This document shows, one piece after another, positions 31,888 through 41,993 of a stretch of 64,000 nt of DNA (position 1 is the stretch's first letter; every line of letters starts with the position of its first letter). Position numbers and translations under genes: made by a program. The notes under the pieces are model-generated. The model was not told the origin of the DNA, did no database searches, and saw only the letters and a list, made by a program, of their open reading frames with translations. The stretch is from Dendrophyllia cribrosa (Eukaryota > Cnidaria > Anthozoa > Scleractinia > Dendrophylliidae), in contig JAJLRJ010000013.1 of assembly GCA_024195265.1 (NCBI GenBank), positions 17,926,021 through 17,990,020 of the forward strand. Reading direction: 5' to 3'.

Positions 31888-33191
31888 CAACCTCGTTCCC
31901 AGGGTCTCTCTTCTTCCCGCCCCCTGGAGCGAGAGAGAGAGAGAGACCCTGGCTCAGGCTGGTCACGTGTCTCCCAGAATCTGGGAGATTCCAATTAAAG
32001 GACACGGGGGAGGGGCGGCAAAGTGTGAAATTTGTCTGCTCTAGTTGGGCATTGCGAAACAAATGCAAAAGCGTTCGGCGGCTTGCGAAAAATGTGAAGC
32101 GGCGGTCATCCTCAGACTTCGAAAACATATCCACATGGTCTGGTTCTGAAAGTGTAAGTTACTTTAGGATCAGAGGAATTGTCACGCGCTTGAAGATTTA
32201 CCGCAGTAAAGCTAATTTTGAACTTGTTGCAGAATGCAATCCAATTTTATTACTTGACGCGGCTTACGCCGCAAAGCTCGCGCTCTTGATTTATGGCATT
32301 GTTCCGGACTAGGATGAATTTGCGCTACATACTGCTTAACAGGCGATCTTTAAGCTTCATTCGAAAGGCACATTAAAGTCATTAAAGTGCTGCCGTCTGT
32401 TCTCTGGCGATGGAAAAGCAAGAAAGAAGCGGCCGCCACGGACCAAATGTTTGCACGCTGATCAACAGTACACTTTTATAACAGGAAACGATCGAGAGAA
32501 GACAATGAAAGCTTTTATTCTTCGTGTGTGAGGCATGTTGTTTAGTTAATATGTTCACCAGTTCCAGTCGTTTGGATGTCTACATTGTTCATTTATATAC
32601 TTGTGAATTTTTCAGCAACAATTTTATCCTTGCGTATTGTTTATTCGTTTTCGTTTGAATCGTTTGACTGAACCTTCGTTATTTCAATTTTAGGATTTTG
32701 TTCATATTATGTTTAGTTCGAAAATTATAAGTTGTCAGGATCTTTTGTCCTTCTATTTATTGAGTTATAAACGGCAGGCATAACATAAACAGCAAAATTG
32801 AAGCACTTTTCACGGCCAAAGAGATTTCTAACATCCTTATTCGGTTGACGATATAAAAGCCTGGGATGTTTTATTTGTTTTATTCCGGGTCTTGCTATAA
32901 TCACAGAGAATTTTTTACGTCTTTTTTATATATCTTGCAATACAGATTCCTATTTTCAACAAGAGGTTATGGAACATGGAACATAATTTATTTCACAGCC
33001 ACAGCTGAAACAACAACCGTCGCGCACAGCACGAGCCTTGCCACTGTACAGAAAACAAGGCAACGTTACAAATACTGTCTACCCCTCCTTAGGATTATAA
33101 TTGTCCACGAGACACGTGACCAGCCTGAGCCAGGGTCTCTCTCTCTCTCGCTCCAGGGGAGGGAAGAAGAGAGTCCCTGGGAACGAGGTTG
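31888..33191. mobile_element. 1,304-bp DNA transposon with ~80-bp TIRs (left arm)
   Basis: CAACCTCGTTCCCAGGGTCT at 31888 is inverted at 33191. Pairing continues through CTCGCTCCAGGG-type sequence, a CT/GA run and GGCTGGTCACGTGTCTC. TATTCGTTC (9 bp) flanks both sides (31879-31887, 33192-33200). Long TIRs with a 9-bp duplication suggest a Mutator-like element; hAT (8 bp) is the alternative. The interior has frames of 95 residues (from a Met at 32025) and 139 residues without a recognised transposase domain, so it is probably non-autonomous. The right-arm copy at 51254-52557 has the same length. Confidence 0.88.
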
Positions 33192-33199
33192 TATTCGTT

Positions 33200-35505
33200 C
33201 CCGGACAGAGAGGCTCGACGTAAATAAATTTCCGCCGAACATCACAGAGGACAGCTATGGCCAAACACACCTTATTGACACCTGAACCTAGTTCAGCATT
33301 CGTGCCAGGCCAGAGAGGCCCAAAATAAATAAGTTTCCACAGCACACAGAGGTGAGCTATGGCCAAACACACCTTATTGACACCTGAACCTAGTTCAGTA
33401 TTCGTGCCCGGCCAGAGAAGCCCAAACTAAATAAATTTCCACCGAACACAGAGGTCAGCTATTGCCAAACACACCTTAATGAAACCTGAACCCAGTTCAG
33501 TATTCGTGCCCGGACATAGAGGCCCAAAGTAAATAAATTTTCACCGAACACTGAGTTCAGCTATGGCCAAACACACCTTGTATATATATTGACACCTGAA
33601 CCTTGTTCAGTATTCATGCCGGCCAGCGAGGCCCAAAGTAAATAAATTTCCACCGAACACAGAGGTCAGCTATTGCCAAACACACCTTAATGAAACCTGA
33701 ACCCAGTTCAGTATTCGTGCCCGGACATAGAGGCCCAAAGTAAATAAATTTTCACCGAACACTGAGTTCAGCTATGGCCAAACACACCTTGTATATATAT
33801 TGACACCTGAACCTTGTTCAGTATTCATGCCGGCCAGCGAGGCCCAAAGTAAATAAATTTCCACCGAACACAGAGGTCAGCTATTGCCAAGCACACCTTA
33901 TTGACACCTGAACCCAGTTAGGTATTCGTACCCGGCCAGAGAGGCCCAAAGTAAATAAATTTCAACCGAACACTGAGTTCAGCTGTGGCCAGACACACCT
34001 TATATATATTAACACTTGAACCTAGTTCAGTATTCGTGCCCGACCAAGAGGCTCAAACGTAAATATCATTCCACCGAACACTGAGTTCAGCTATTGCCAA
34101 ATACATCTTATTGACACCTGAACCCAGTAAGGTATTCGTACCCGGCCAGAGAGGCCGAAAGTAAATAAATTTCAACCGAACACAGAAGTCAGCTATTGTC
34201 AAACACACATTATTGACACTTGAACCCAGTTCAGTATTCGTGCCCGGCCAGAGAGGTCCAAAGTTAATAATTTCCACCGAACACTGAGTTCAGCTATGGC
34301 CAAACACACCTTATATATATATATATATATTGACACCTGAACCTAGTTCAGTATTCGTGCCCGGCCAAGAGGCTCAAACGTAAATAAAATTCCACCGAAC
34401 ATCAGGTCCAGCTATCGCCAAACACACCAAATTGGGACCTGAACCTACTAGTTCAGCATTCGTGCCCGGCCAGAGGGGCCCAAAAGTAAATAAAATTCCA
34501 CCGAACACTGAGTTCAGCTGTTGCCAAACGAACCTTATTGACACCTGAACCTAGTTCAGTATTCGTGCCCGGCCAGAGAGGCCCAAAGTAAATTAATTTC
34601 AACCGAACACTTAGTTCAGCTATGGCCAGACACACCTTATGTATGTTGTGGTTTAAATTTTTCTTTGGTTTGAAAATTTTCAAACCAGTTTAAATTTTGT
34701 TTTCCTTTGTCTTAGATTATGATAATGAATCAAGGACAAAGGAAATTAAAAATTAAACTGGTTTGAAAATTTTTAAACCAAGGAAAAATTTGAACCACAA
34801 CATATGTATTAACACCTGAACCTAGTTCAGTATTCGTGCCCGACCAAGAGGCTCAAACGTAAATATCATTCCACCGAACACTGAGTTCAGCTATTGCCAA
34901 ATACATCTTATTGACACCTGAACCCAGTTAGGTATTCGTACCCGGCCAGTGAGGCCCAAAGTAAATAAATTTCCACCGAACACTGACTGAGTTCAGCTAT
35001 TGCCAAACACACCTTATATATATTGGCACCTGAACCTAGTTCAGTATTCGTGCCCGGCCAGAGAGGCCCAAAGTAAAAACATTTCCACCGAACATTGAGT
35101 GCAGCTATTGCCAAACACACCTTATTGACACCTGAACCTAGTTCAGTATTCGTGCCTGGCCAGAGAAGCCCAAAGTAAATACATTTCCATCGAACAGTTG
35201 AATTCAGCTATGGCCAAACACACCTTATATATATTGGCACCTGAACCTAGTTCAGTATTCGTGCCCGGCCGAGAGGCTGAAACGTAAATAAAATTCCACC
35301 GAACATCGAGTCCAGCTATCGCCAAACACACCAAATTAGCACCTGAAACTAGTTTAGTATTCGTGCCCGGCCAGAGAGGCCCAAAGTAAATAAATTTCCA
35401 CCGAACACTGAGTTCAGCTTTTGCCAAACACACCTTATTGACACCTGAACCTAGCTCAGTATTCATGCTCGACCAGAGTGGCCCAAACTTAACTAAATAA
35501 TTTCA
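33200..35505 (+). repeat. ~102-bp tandem array, inner block of the left arm
   Basis: Roughly 22 units. A typical unit runs ACACACCTTATTGACACCTG, AACCTAGTTCAGTATTCGTG, CCCGGCCAGAGAGGCCCAAA, GTAAATAAATTTCCACCGAA, CACTGAGTTCAGCTATTGCC, AA. Some junctions carry a TATATAT expansion. Each unit holds two dyads, GAACCTAGTTC and GAACACTGAGTTC, plus GGCCAGAGAGGCC. A ~185-bp block is duplicated in tandem at about 33470-33840, and about three extra units at 34810-35155 are absent from the right arm. Open frames across the array are periodic and not genes. Confidence 0.93.
34644..34802. mobile_element. 159-bp MITE with Ginger-like ends (left arm)
   Basis: TGTTGTGGTTTAAATTTTTC and TTTGGTTTGAAAATTTTCAA are inverted at the right end. 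The ends are nearly those of the element at 17123-18135, so it is its likely non-autonomous derivative. TATGTA flanks both sides (34638-34643, 34803-34808). The middle is AATTTCCTTTGTC-type inverted sequence. It sits inside a tandem unit; the right-arm copy is 49856-50014. Confidence 0.88.
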
Positions 35506-35893
35506 AAAACGCACTAAGGAACACCTAACCTACAAACGCGAAAACTAGTCGATGTGACGCCAACTGAATAGCGGAAAATATATTTGCCTTTATGTTCGTA
35601 GCTTGAGGCTGAGCTTGTGGAGCTTGTTGCCGTAGCTGAAGGTCCACTTGATCAGGTTGTTGAGGCGGCTGAGAAGGTGGCTGTGGCGCTGGAAGAACGG
35701 CAACTTAAGCCATAACCTAGCGGAGAAACGCGCTTCCAACGAGTGGCCGTGGGTTTTTACGGGAAAAGAGGCCCACAAAATGGAGCAACTTACTTTTATA
35801 GTCTTGAATATAGTAACTGGTGTGAGTCCCATGCTTTCTGTCACATTCCAGCGCTTTAATCAGCTCCCGTGGAATATTCGCCAGTTTGAATAG
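35506..35893 (+). other. Inner flank of the tandem array, with a short coding-like stretch
   Basis: 35605-35712 reads LEAELVELVAVAEGPLDQVV then EAAEKVAVALEERQLKP and a stop, an acidic helical C-terminus-like sequence. Its start and other exons are not seen. 35727-35893 is the segment also found at 28495-28663. It is mirrored at 49081-49465. No function assigned. Confidence 0.4.
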
Positions 35894-38800
35894 TATCTAT
35901 TGTTGGTTAGCTATTGTGTTGTGGTTTGGGTATTGTTTAGTGTTGTTGAAATCTTTTGTTTTACGTCATTTGGTGATCGCAACATTCGCAACACCAAAAA
36001 AACTGCCATTTGTATGGATGGTGCGTGTTTAACACGTAACTATTCTTTTCATCCAAAAGTGTTTAAAACAGTTCATGTTGTATTTACGTTTGCTTCAACA
36101 TGAGCAAATTTCATTGGTGCTCAAATTTTCTCTGGGTTAAATTATGGAATAAAAACATTTCGTGAAAGGAGTTTTTCTGCTGGAGCATTATATGGTTGAG
36201 GTGTGTAGTAATAGGTAAGCTTTGTTTATCCGTGACTTTTTTTGTTTTAATTAATATTTCGCATTTCTTCGATTCATTGATGGAAAGGTGATGGGTTACA
36301 ATTTTCTTTTTTGATGTCTTGCTTGTATAATTGCATTGAACAATGAAATAGTTATAAACTTTTAATTTAGTTTAGTACTTAATTATTTCTCTACTTTTGC
36401 ATTTGTAGATTTTAGAATTATACAGGATGCCTATCGATAACAGTTGTTTTTCTGTTGAAAGGAGTACGATGATTAAACATAGCTGTTGCTTATTGTAGCG
36501 CATTCCGTCGTATCGTACGTTAAGAGATTAAGACAGACCGTGGTTAAGTTTTATTCTGAGTGCCAAAATAACAACTAAACTAACTGATGACCAGAAAACA
36601 TCTCGTGTAAGAGCGACGCTACATGTAAATGATGCTACCGAACGAGTACACAGATAGATGAGTCGTTTATTAAAAACTCCTCATTTGCAGCAGAAACTTA
36701 ATTACAAAGCCTGCATTATAATAACAATACAAATAAGTAATACTAAACACTTAATGACTGCTTCCGAGGGAAACAGTGAATTTTGTTTTCCGAGAATCTC
36801 GATGTTTCTCTCGACTTCGTCTCGGAAAACATAACATAACTTTAATATTTAAAGAGGAAGCCTTCTTTACTTACACGTGGTTTACAAAAGGGTCCTCAAA
36901 AACTTACAATAAAATAAAAAAAATAAAAACATCTATATAGTATACAATCAATCTAAGAAAATCATATGAGAAAACTATTTAAAAATGTACTTAGCCATTT
37001 AAAAATTTATTCGAAGTATTAAATGACTAAAACTAATTATCAATAAATAAAAATAAGTTAAGTACTATGGTATACAAGGATTAAAAAATGGTTTTAGATA
37101 ATATAAGCCACTTTTAAAAAGTACATCAAGATTCAAGGGAAACAAAATTCACTGTTTCCCGAGGGATCAGTCATTAAATGATTTGTTATATAGCAACCAA
37201 AAAAAAAACATAATACAGTTTGAAAAACGCGCCGAGCAATCGAGGTAAACATCAATCGCATCATAATCATGCCACCTTTTGTCACGGTCTGATCACGTGC
37301 GCTAGCGGACAACAGTGCAATGTTACCCTCTGACGTCAAAATTGTTGCCCGCTTTCGCAAAGTTGCCCGCTTGGGACAATTGGCGGGAACAGTTTGTTTG
37401 TTAGATTTCATGTGGCCATGAATGAACCAATCAACGCGCGCGTTGTATTGAGAAATACTCCAGCTGTATAACAAATCCTACTTATTAACCACATTAATTG
37501 TATTATTGATTATCTAAAGATGTGTATAAAAAATGATCAAATCATGATCGTTTTTAATAAATGTTTCATGAATTTGCATCCGATATTACGAAGGTGTTCC
37601 TGTGTCTGTCAGTTTTATATAACATGGTACACCTAGAGTTCCTGTTCCTTAAGTAACAGACGGGTGATTTTAAAGCGCCTATGAAATGAAATTTTCGACC
37701 TGTTTATTATACTAAAAAATTGAAGTCCATGTTCCACTGATTCATAACTTTCCTATTAAAGTTTTGGTCAAGCGCGCAATCTATATTTTTTTTCCTCGAT
37801 GTTGGCCTATTTGAGCCAAAAATATGGGACAACCAGCGCGTGGCCAAAATATGCAAATTAGGACTTATGACGTCAACAGTTGTACAGACCTTCGTAGTCA
37901 ACATGGTAGTCAAAACTCATCGTCGGAGGACATTTCCAACTGACCAGAACTGCAAAACTATAGCTATAATATGGCTTAAAAAACCGTTCAAAATTATTCT
38001 GCCTATTTCCGATATCGAAAATTCTAATTTCGGGGTCGGGAATTAGTTATCGACATCGGGATTTCATTTCCTATTTTCAGGGTCGGGAATTAATTATCGA
38101 CATCGGGATTCGGGGTCGGGATTTTTCGATGTCGGAATTTGTTTTCCTATTTTCGGGGTCGGGATTTTTCAATGTCGGAACATCCCCGGCAGAAAAGACT
38201 GTCTGGATTTTCATTTCCGATGTCTGAATTATCCGATGTATTATTCCGTCAAATACTACAGTCGAGTCCAGTTATTTTGTATTTTTTTGTTATTTCTTTA
38301 TTCATTTTTATATAATTTTTTAGGATTAAGGATGAAGAAAAGTGATAGATATTGCACCATTTCAGTCTGTTTATTTATGTCCTAACTCTGTAAAAAATGA
38401 TCAGAATGTGCTGTTATTACGTTGAATATAGCTAAAATTATTTAATTGCCCAGCAACTACGAATTTCAGTAAATAAATCACTTGTATTCTGTAATAAAAT
38501 TTCTTGGTTATGACAAAATGAAATAAAGCTGCAGCTTCCCTTTTTTAGTTATTTTAAATATTCTTGTAGCTCAAAGACTGTTAAAATATTTTCAATTCTG
38601 TAAAAGATTTCGGAATGAGAACTTGAAAACAGAAACTCTACAAGGGCGGTTATCACAGTCGCCTTTAGAAGTCTTAGAAAGAAGATGAACCACTTGTTAT
38701 GTAATTTAACCATGTAAAGTTAGTTCTATAAAAAAAATATTACGTTACCAAATTTGGGGTTGAAATGACATAAGGGATAACTTGTAAACACCAGAATAAA

Positions 38801-40043
38801 GAAAAGGGTCTCTCTCTCTTTATTCTTTTACTGTCTCTCGAGGTCTTCAGTATTTCATTTCATTTAAATGCACGTACGTTTAAATATCATTTTCCTAAAG
38901 CACTTAGCATTACAGCATTCCCCTTGTGCTTCCTGATAAATATTGTCGATTTCACCCATGTTTTTCAGTTTTTTTCTTCAGAATTATCGAGCGCTTTCCT
39001 TTTGTATGGAAAATGCGGTTGTTCTGGTGGTAAATAAAATGGAACAGACTTTTTCACTGGAAACTTTTCGGAGAAAAAGGAATACCTTCAGAGGTAGTCC
39101 TCTTTTCTCGTTTTTGCCGAAATGTTCGGAAAATCCCGTACCATCCCACTAGTGCCATGCTCCTTGATGAATTAAAGCCCATGTTTGTTATTGTAAATCG
39201 TTCAAAAAAGTACACAGATTACTCAAGAAAGAAAAAGCAATGCCGTGAAAAAGGAACACTCTCTTCCCGTTTCGTTTTGATCGAGGACAAATTTGTCCTG
39301 TTCCTTTTAACAGGACATTCTACCCTGTTTTTCCATTCAAATGGAAAGCGCCCGCTTCTCTTCCAAAAATACACTTTTTTCTGTTCGACCCTGGGCCATG
39401 GGGGACAATGCGGATGTCTTAGCAGGGAGGGCTCTGGAGACAAAAATAGCGCGCGCGCTTGCGCAGTCGCCTGCACAAGCAACCGGGGCCGTCGCCGTGA
39501 ATGAGAGGAAGAACAAACAAATTCAACAAAAATTAAGGTAAGAGTTCAAACGTTTATTGCATAATACATTTCATACATATCGCTGTATATGTATGGAGTA
39601 TGATTTACACCTGTAGCGTAAAACACTGTCCTTTAATAGTGAAAACTTTTAACATGATGCTACTTTTTACACGACCCTGCTGTAACCATGACTTTATTTA
39701 TTTTCTTACTCATAGTAGTAAACGTTAAAGGAGCTATGTCATGGTGATTTTGGGTCAAAACTGCCCCAAGTTAGAACCAAGTACCTTTGTCACACACACA
39801 AAGTGCTCATAACACTAAGAGGAAGATATCAGTCAATTAACAACCAATTAAAATAAGCAATATTTACTAGTTATGGTAGTTAATGATCAACGGGATAAAC
39901 GAAGCGTGACACGATATCAGTGGACATTGTTTCGTCAAAACGTTCTCAGCTCAAAGAGAAGTGTAGCGCGCGAAGCGAAGTTGAATTGAAGTGAAGAGAA
40001 GTGTAACGCTCACAGTTTTCATTTTTATCCAGAAAAGCCAAAG

Positions 40044-40098
40044 ATGAATTTGTCAGTGTGGGCGACCGTGTTAATATTTACTTTACAAGCAAGCTCAG
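40044..40098 (+). CDS. Possible signal-peptide first exon
   Basis: ATG at 40044 opens MNLSVWATVLIFTLQASS, a typical hydrophobic signal peptide, followed by a donor-like CAG|GTATCA at 40098. No second exon was found, so this may be chance. It is listed because the length, hydrophobicity and donor coincide. Confidence 0.25.
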
Positions 40099-40136
40099 GT
40101 ATCAAATAATATTCACATTGTTTCACATTACACGGG

Positions 40137-40280
40137 GATAGTCGAGCAAAAATAACACGTGATAAACGAAAAATCGCCCGGCGCGTGTTATTTTCGCTCG
40201 ACTATCCCTGAGACACTTTTCCACTCGGCGGGCGATTTTTCGCGCTCGCTCACGTGTTATTTTCGCTCGACTATCCCTGA
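40137..40280. mobile_element. Hairpin repeat with GATAGTCGAGC ends
   Basis: GGATAGTCGAGCAAAAATAA at 40137 is inverted twice, at about 40182-40206 and 40253-40277 (TTATTTTCGCTCGACTATCC). CGGGCGATTTTTCG occurs inside in both orientations. A weaker relative with AAAATAACACG and CGTGTTATTT words is at 41818-41912. Confidence 0.7.
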
Positions 40281-40695
40281 GCAGAAAGAGGAACTGTACG
40301 TACTCTATAAACGTTATTATTAGGACCGCAGCGAGCCGCAAATTTCAAACATGTCAAAGACTCGATAGTAATCTTAAGACACCGTAGGGAGGGATATTCT
40401 TATGGCTAGTGTATCCAAAAGATAGTAATTGCTGCGGTAAATTTGTTGTAATAATGCTGTTTTATCGTCTCGCTCAGCTGGTATTACAGAATTTTCTCTT
40501 TCGTTTTTGAGGGGAAGCAAAGCAAATGTAACCGGGATGAATCGACGAAAACTCCAACTGATAAGACTAATTTTGTTTTGAAATTCACGCATCAAGTTCT
40601 TGCAATGTCTGAATATTGTTGAGCAAAGGACGCGTTCACCACGAGGAAGGTGTGAAAATTTAGGTTAATATGTTGCGTTACTAGCTAGCCGTATC

Positions 40696-41025
40696 GTGTT
40701 CGCGTCTCCACGCGCTCAGTCTCATCCAGTCTCATCGACCACTGTCGGAGTGATTCAGTTCAAAATAAATTTGTCTTTTATTCAGTGCAATCTTCGAAAA
40801 TCTTTGCTATCCAACGGTCCTATCACCATGCCTCACAGTCCTCGCGGTAGTCTTCGACACTTCAGTTCCGATTTCGACTGGGACATGTTGGACCAAAATA
40901 TTACAAATCTCGCAGCCAACAGCTTGAAGAAGCAAGCGAGGCTATTGTTCGTGACGCAGTGCATTCTGGCGATCAGTTCGAGATTTTTTCTGGCTTATAT
41001 TTTTTTTCTCATATATCTCTCTTAA
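40696..41025 (+). CDS. Unrecognised open frame upstream of the integrase gene
   Basis: A frame of 109 codons; the better start may be the ATG at 40830, giving MPHSPRGSLRHFSSDFDWDM then LDQNITNLAANSLKKQARLL and a hydrophobic end. It could be a first exon, with the hydrophobic end reading into an intron, or chance. It is on the integrase strand and could in principle be an upstream exon, but no joining phase was demonstrated. Confidence 0.25.
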   Translation: MFASPRAQSHPVSSTTVGVIQFKINLSFIQCNLRKSLLSNGPITMPHSPRGSLRHFSSDFDWDMLDQNITNLAANSLKKQARLLFVTQCILAISSRFFLAYIFFLIYLS

Positions 41026-41231
41026 ATCCTGATTATGTTGCTGCTCACTCGCTGCGCTCGTTCCGCAGCAATGATGGGATAGAGCAGTCTCTCTTTCAGT
41101 ATTCTTGAAGCCATTATTTGGGTCTTCACGACCCAAAGAGGACTTGATCTGCTCACAGGATACCCAAACAATGGCTGCAAGGATACTGCCACCCTCTTCT
41201 CCGGTTATAGACCGCAGAACAGGCGTATCAC

Positions 41232-41640
41232 ATCGAACGTTCGGTTTTCGAGCTCAACTTCCGGCGAACGTTCGGTCATCGAACGAAGTGGAATTCACCC
41301 ACAAAAGAAAAACGCGAATCGAACAAAATCGAACGTTAGAACTCTTGTGACCGAGTACGTAAATTATTCCAACGTTTAGTTGAAGTTTTACGCGTTCACC
41401 GGATCGACTTCAGACTCTTTACTTTAGAAACCAATAAACTGCAAAGGATTTTAAGCCAAAAGTTCGATTTTCCGAACTAAATCGAACCATAACCGTTCGA
41501 TAAGGTTCGGGCATGTAACTCACAAAAAAGGTTTTGTGTTCGATTTCGTTCGATTTTCGTTCGATTGAGTTCGATAGAGTTCGAACGAGTTCGATGGAAA
41601 CTTTGATCGATTTGGTTCGATGTGATGCGCCGGGTATTGG
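41232..41640. repeat. Cluster of TCGAAC / GTTCGA words upstream of the integrase
   Basis: The left half has CGAACGTTCGG twice (41234, 41265) and repeated ATCGAAC; the right half has repeated GTTCGAT (41470-41630), so the cluster is an inverted arrangement. It ends about 350 bp before the integrase ATG. The half-sites GAAC and GTTC are the same as in the arm tandem units. A regulatory or transposase-binding role is inference. Confidence 0.65.
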
Positions 41641-41776
41641 GGGTGCTCAAGAGGGCAACAAGCGAGCAACGAGCGCATCGCTAGACACGCGAGGGGAGGG
41701 GAGGAAAAGAAAAGCGCGCTGCGCGCTAGTTGCTCGTACTTCGCGCTGGCGCCCCGAAAGCCACTTGAGCACCCAT
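41641..41776. mobile_element. Small element with GGTGCTCAAG ends
   Basis: GGGTGCTCAAG at 41641 is inverted as CTTGAGCACCC ending at about 41775. The interior is purine- and GC-rich with GCGCGCTGCGCGC. No target duplication was confirmed. Confidence 0.5.
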
Positions 41777-41993
41777 TAGCGCATGCTGTGCAGGCTATTC
41801 CGCTCAAAGAAATAAAAGAGCAAAAATAACACGCAATCGCGAAAATCAATCCCCGCTTGAAAAAGTGTCGCGACAGTTTTCTACACTTTTCCACACGGCG
41901 TGTTATTTGTGTACATATTTTAAATTCCAACTAGTAAATTAGCCTCTCTTTGGATATGCCACTGCACATGTTTTTTTTTATTTAGTTGTTTTA

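Larger units (their letters stand above)
29161..38240 (+). repeat. Left arm of a giant inverted repeat
   Basis: CTCACAACGTTGACGCTTGG at 29161 is the reverse complement of the sequence ending at 53379. From there the two arms match nearly base for base, including nested transposons at identical sites, up to about 38240/46740. Differences seen are scattered single bases, a 1.9-kb insertion only in this arm (29299-31200), and about 526 bp of extra tandem-repeat units here. The inner end (37976-38230) is rich in GGGTCGGGAATTA and GACATCGGGATT words. A ~1.25-kb stretch (35945-37190) has no gene; it includes a ~445-bp element with GGGAAACAGTGAATTTTGTT ends (36750-37180). Confidence 0.93.

Noticed and set aside
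33079..35466. Several minus-strand frames of 70-107 codons with similar proteins (VCLAIAELSVRWKFIYFGPL type)
   Set aside because: The similarity comes from the tandem DNA unit being near a multiple of three; frames begin and end with unit variants and are mirrored in the right arm.
33200..35505. Regular repeats suggestive of a CRISPR array
   Set aside because: Repeats are contiguous ~102-bp units without unique spacers, in an intron-bearing eukaryotic genome and mirrored in the other arm; this is a tandem satellite.
38050..38200. GGGTCGGGAATTA-type words as a regulatory array
   Set aside because: They appear in the arms and the extra copy alike and read as a degenerate minisatellite; nothing supports a regulatory role.
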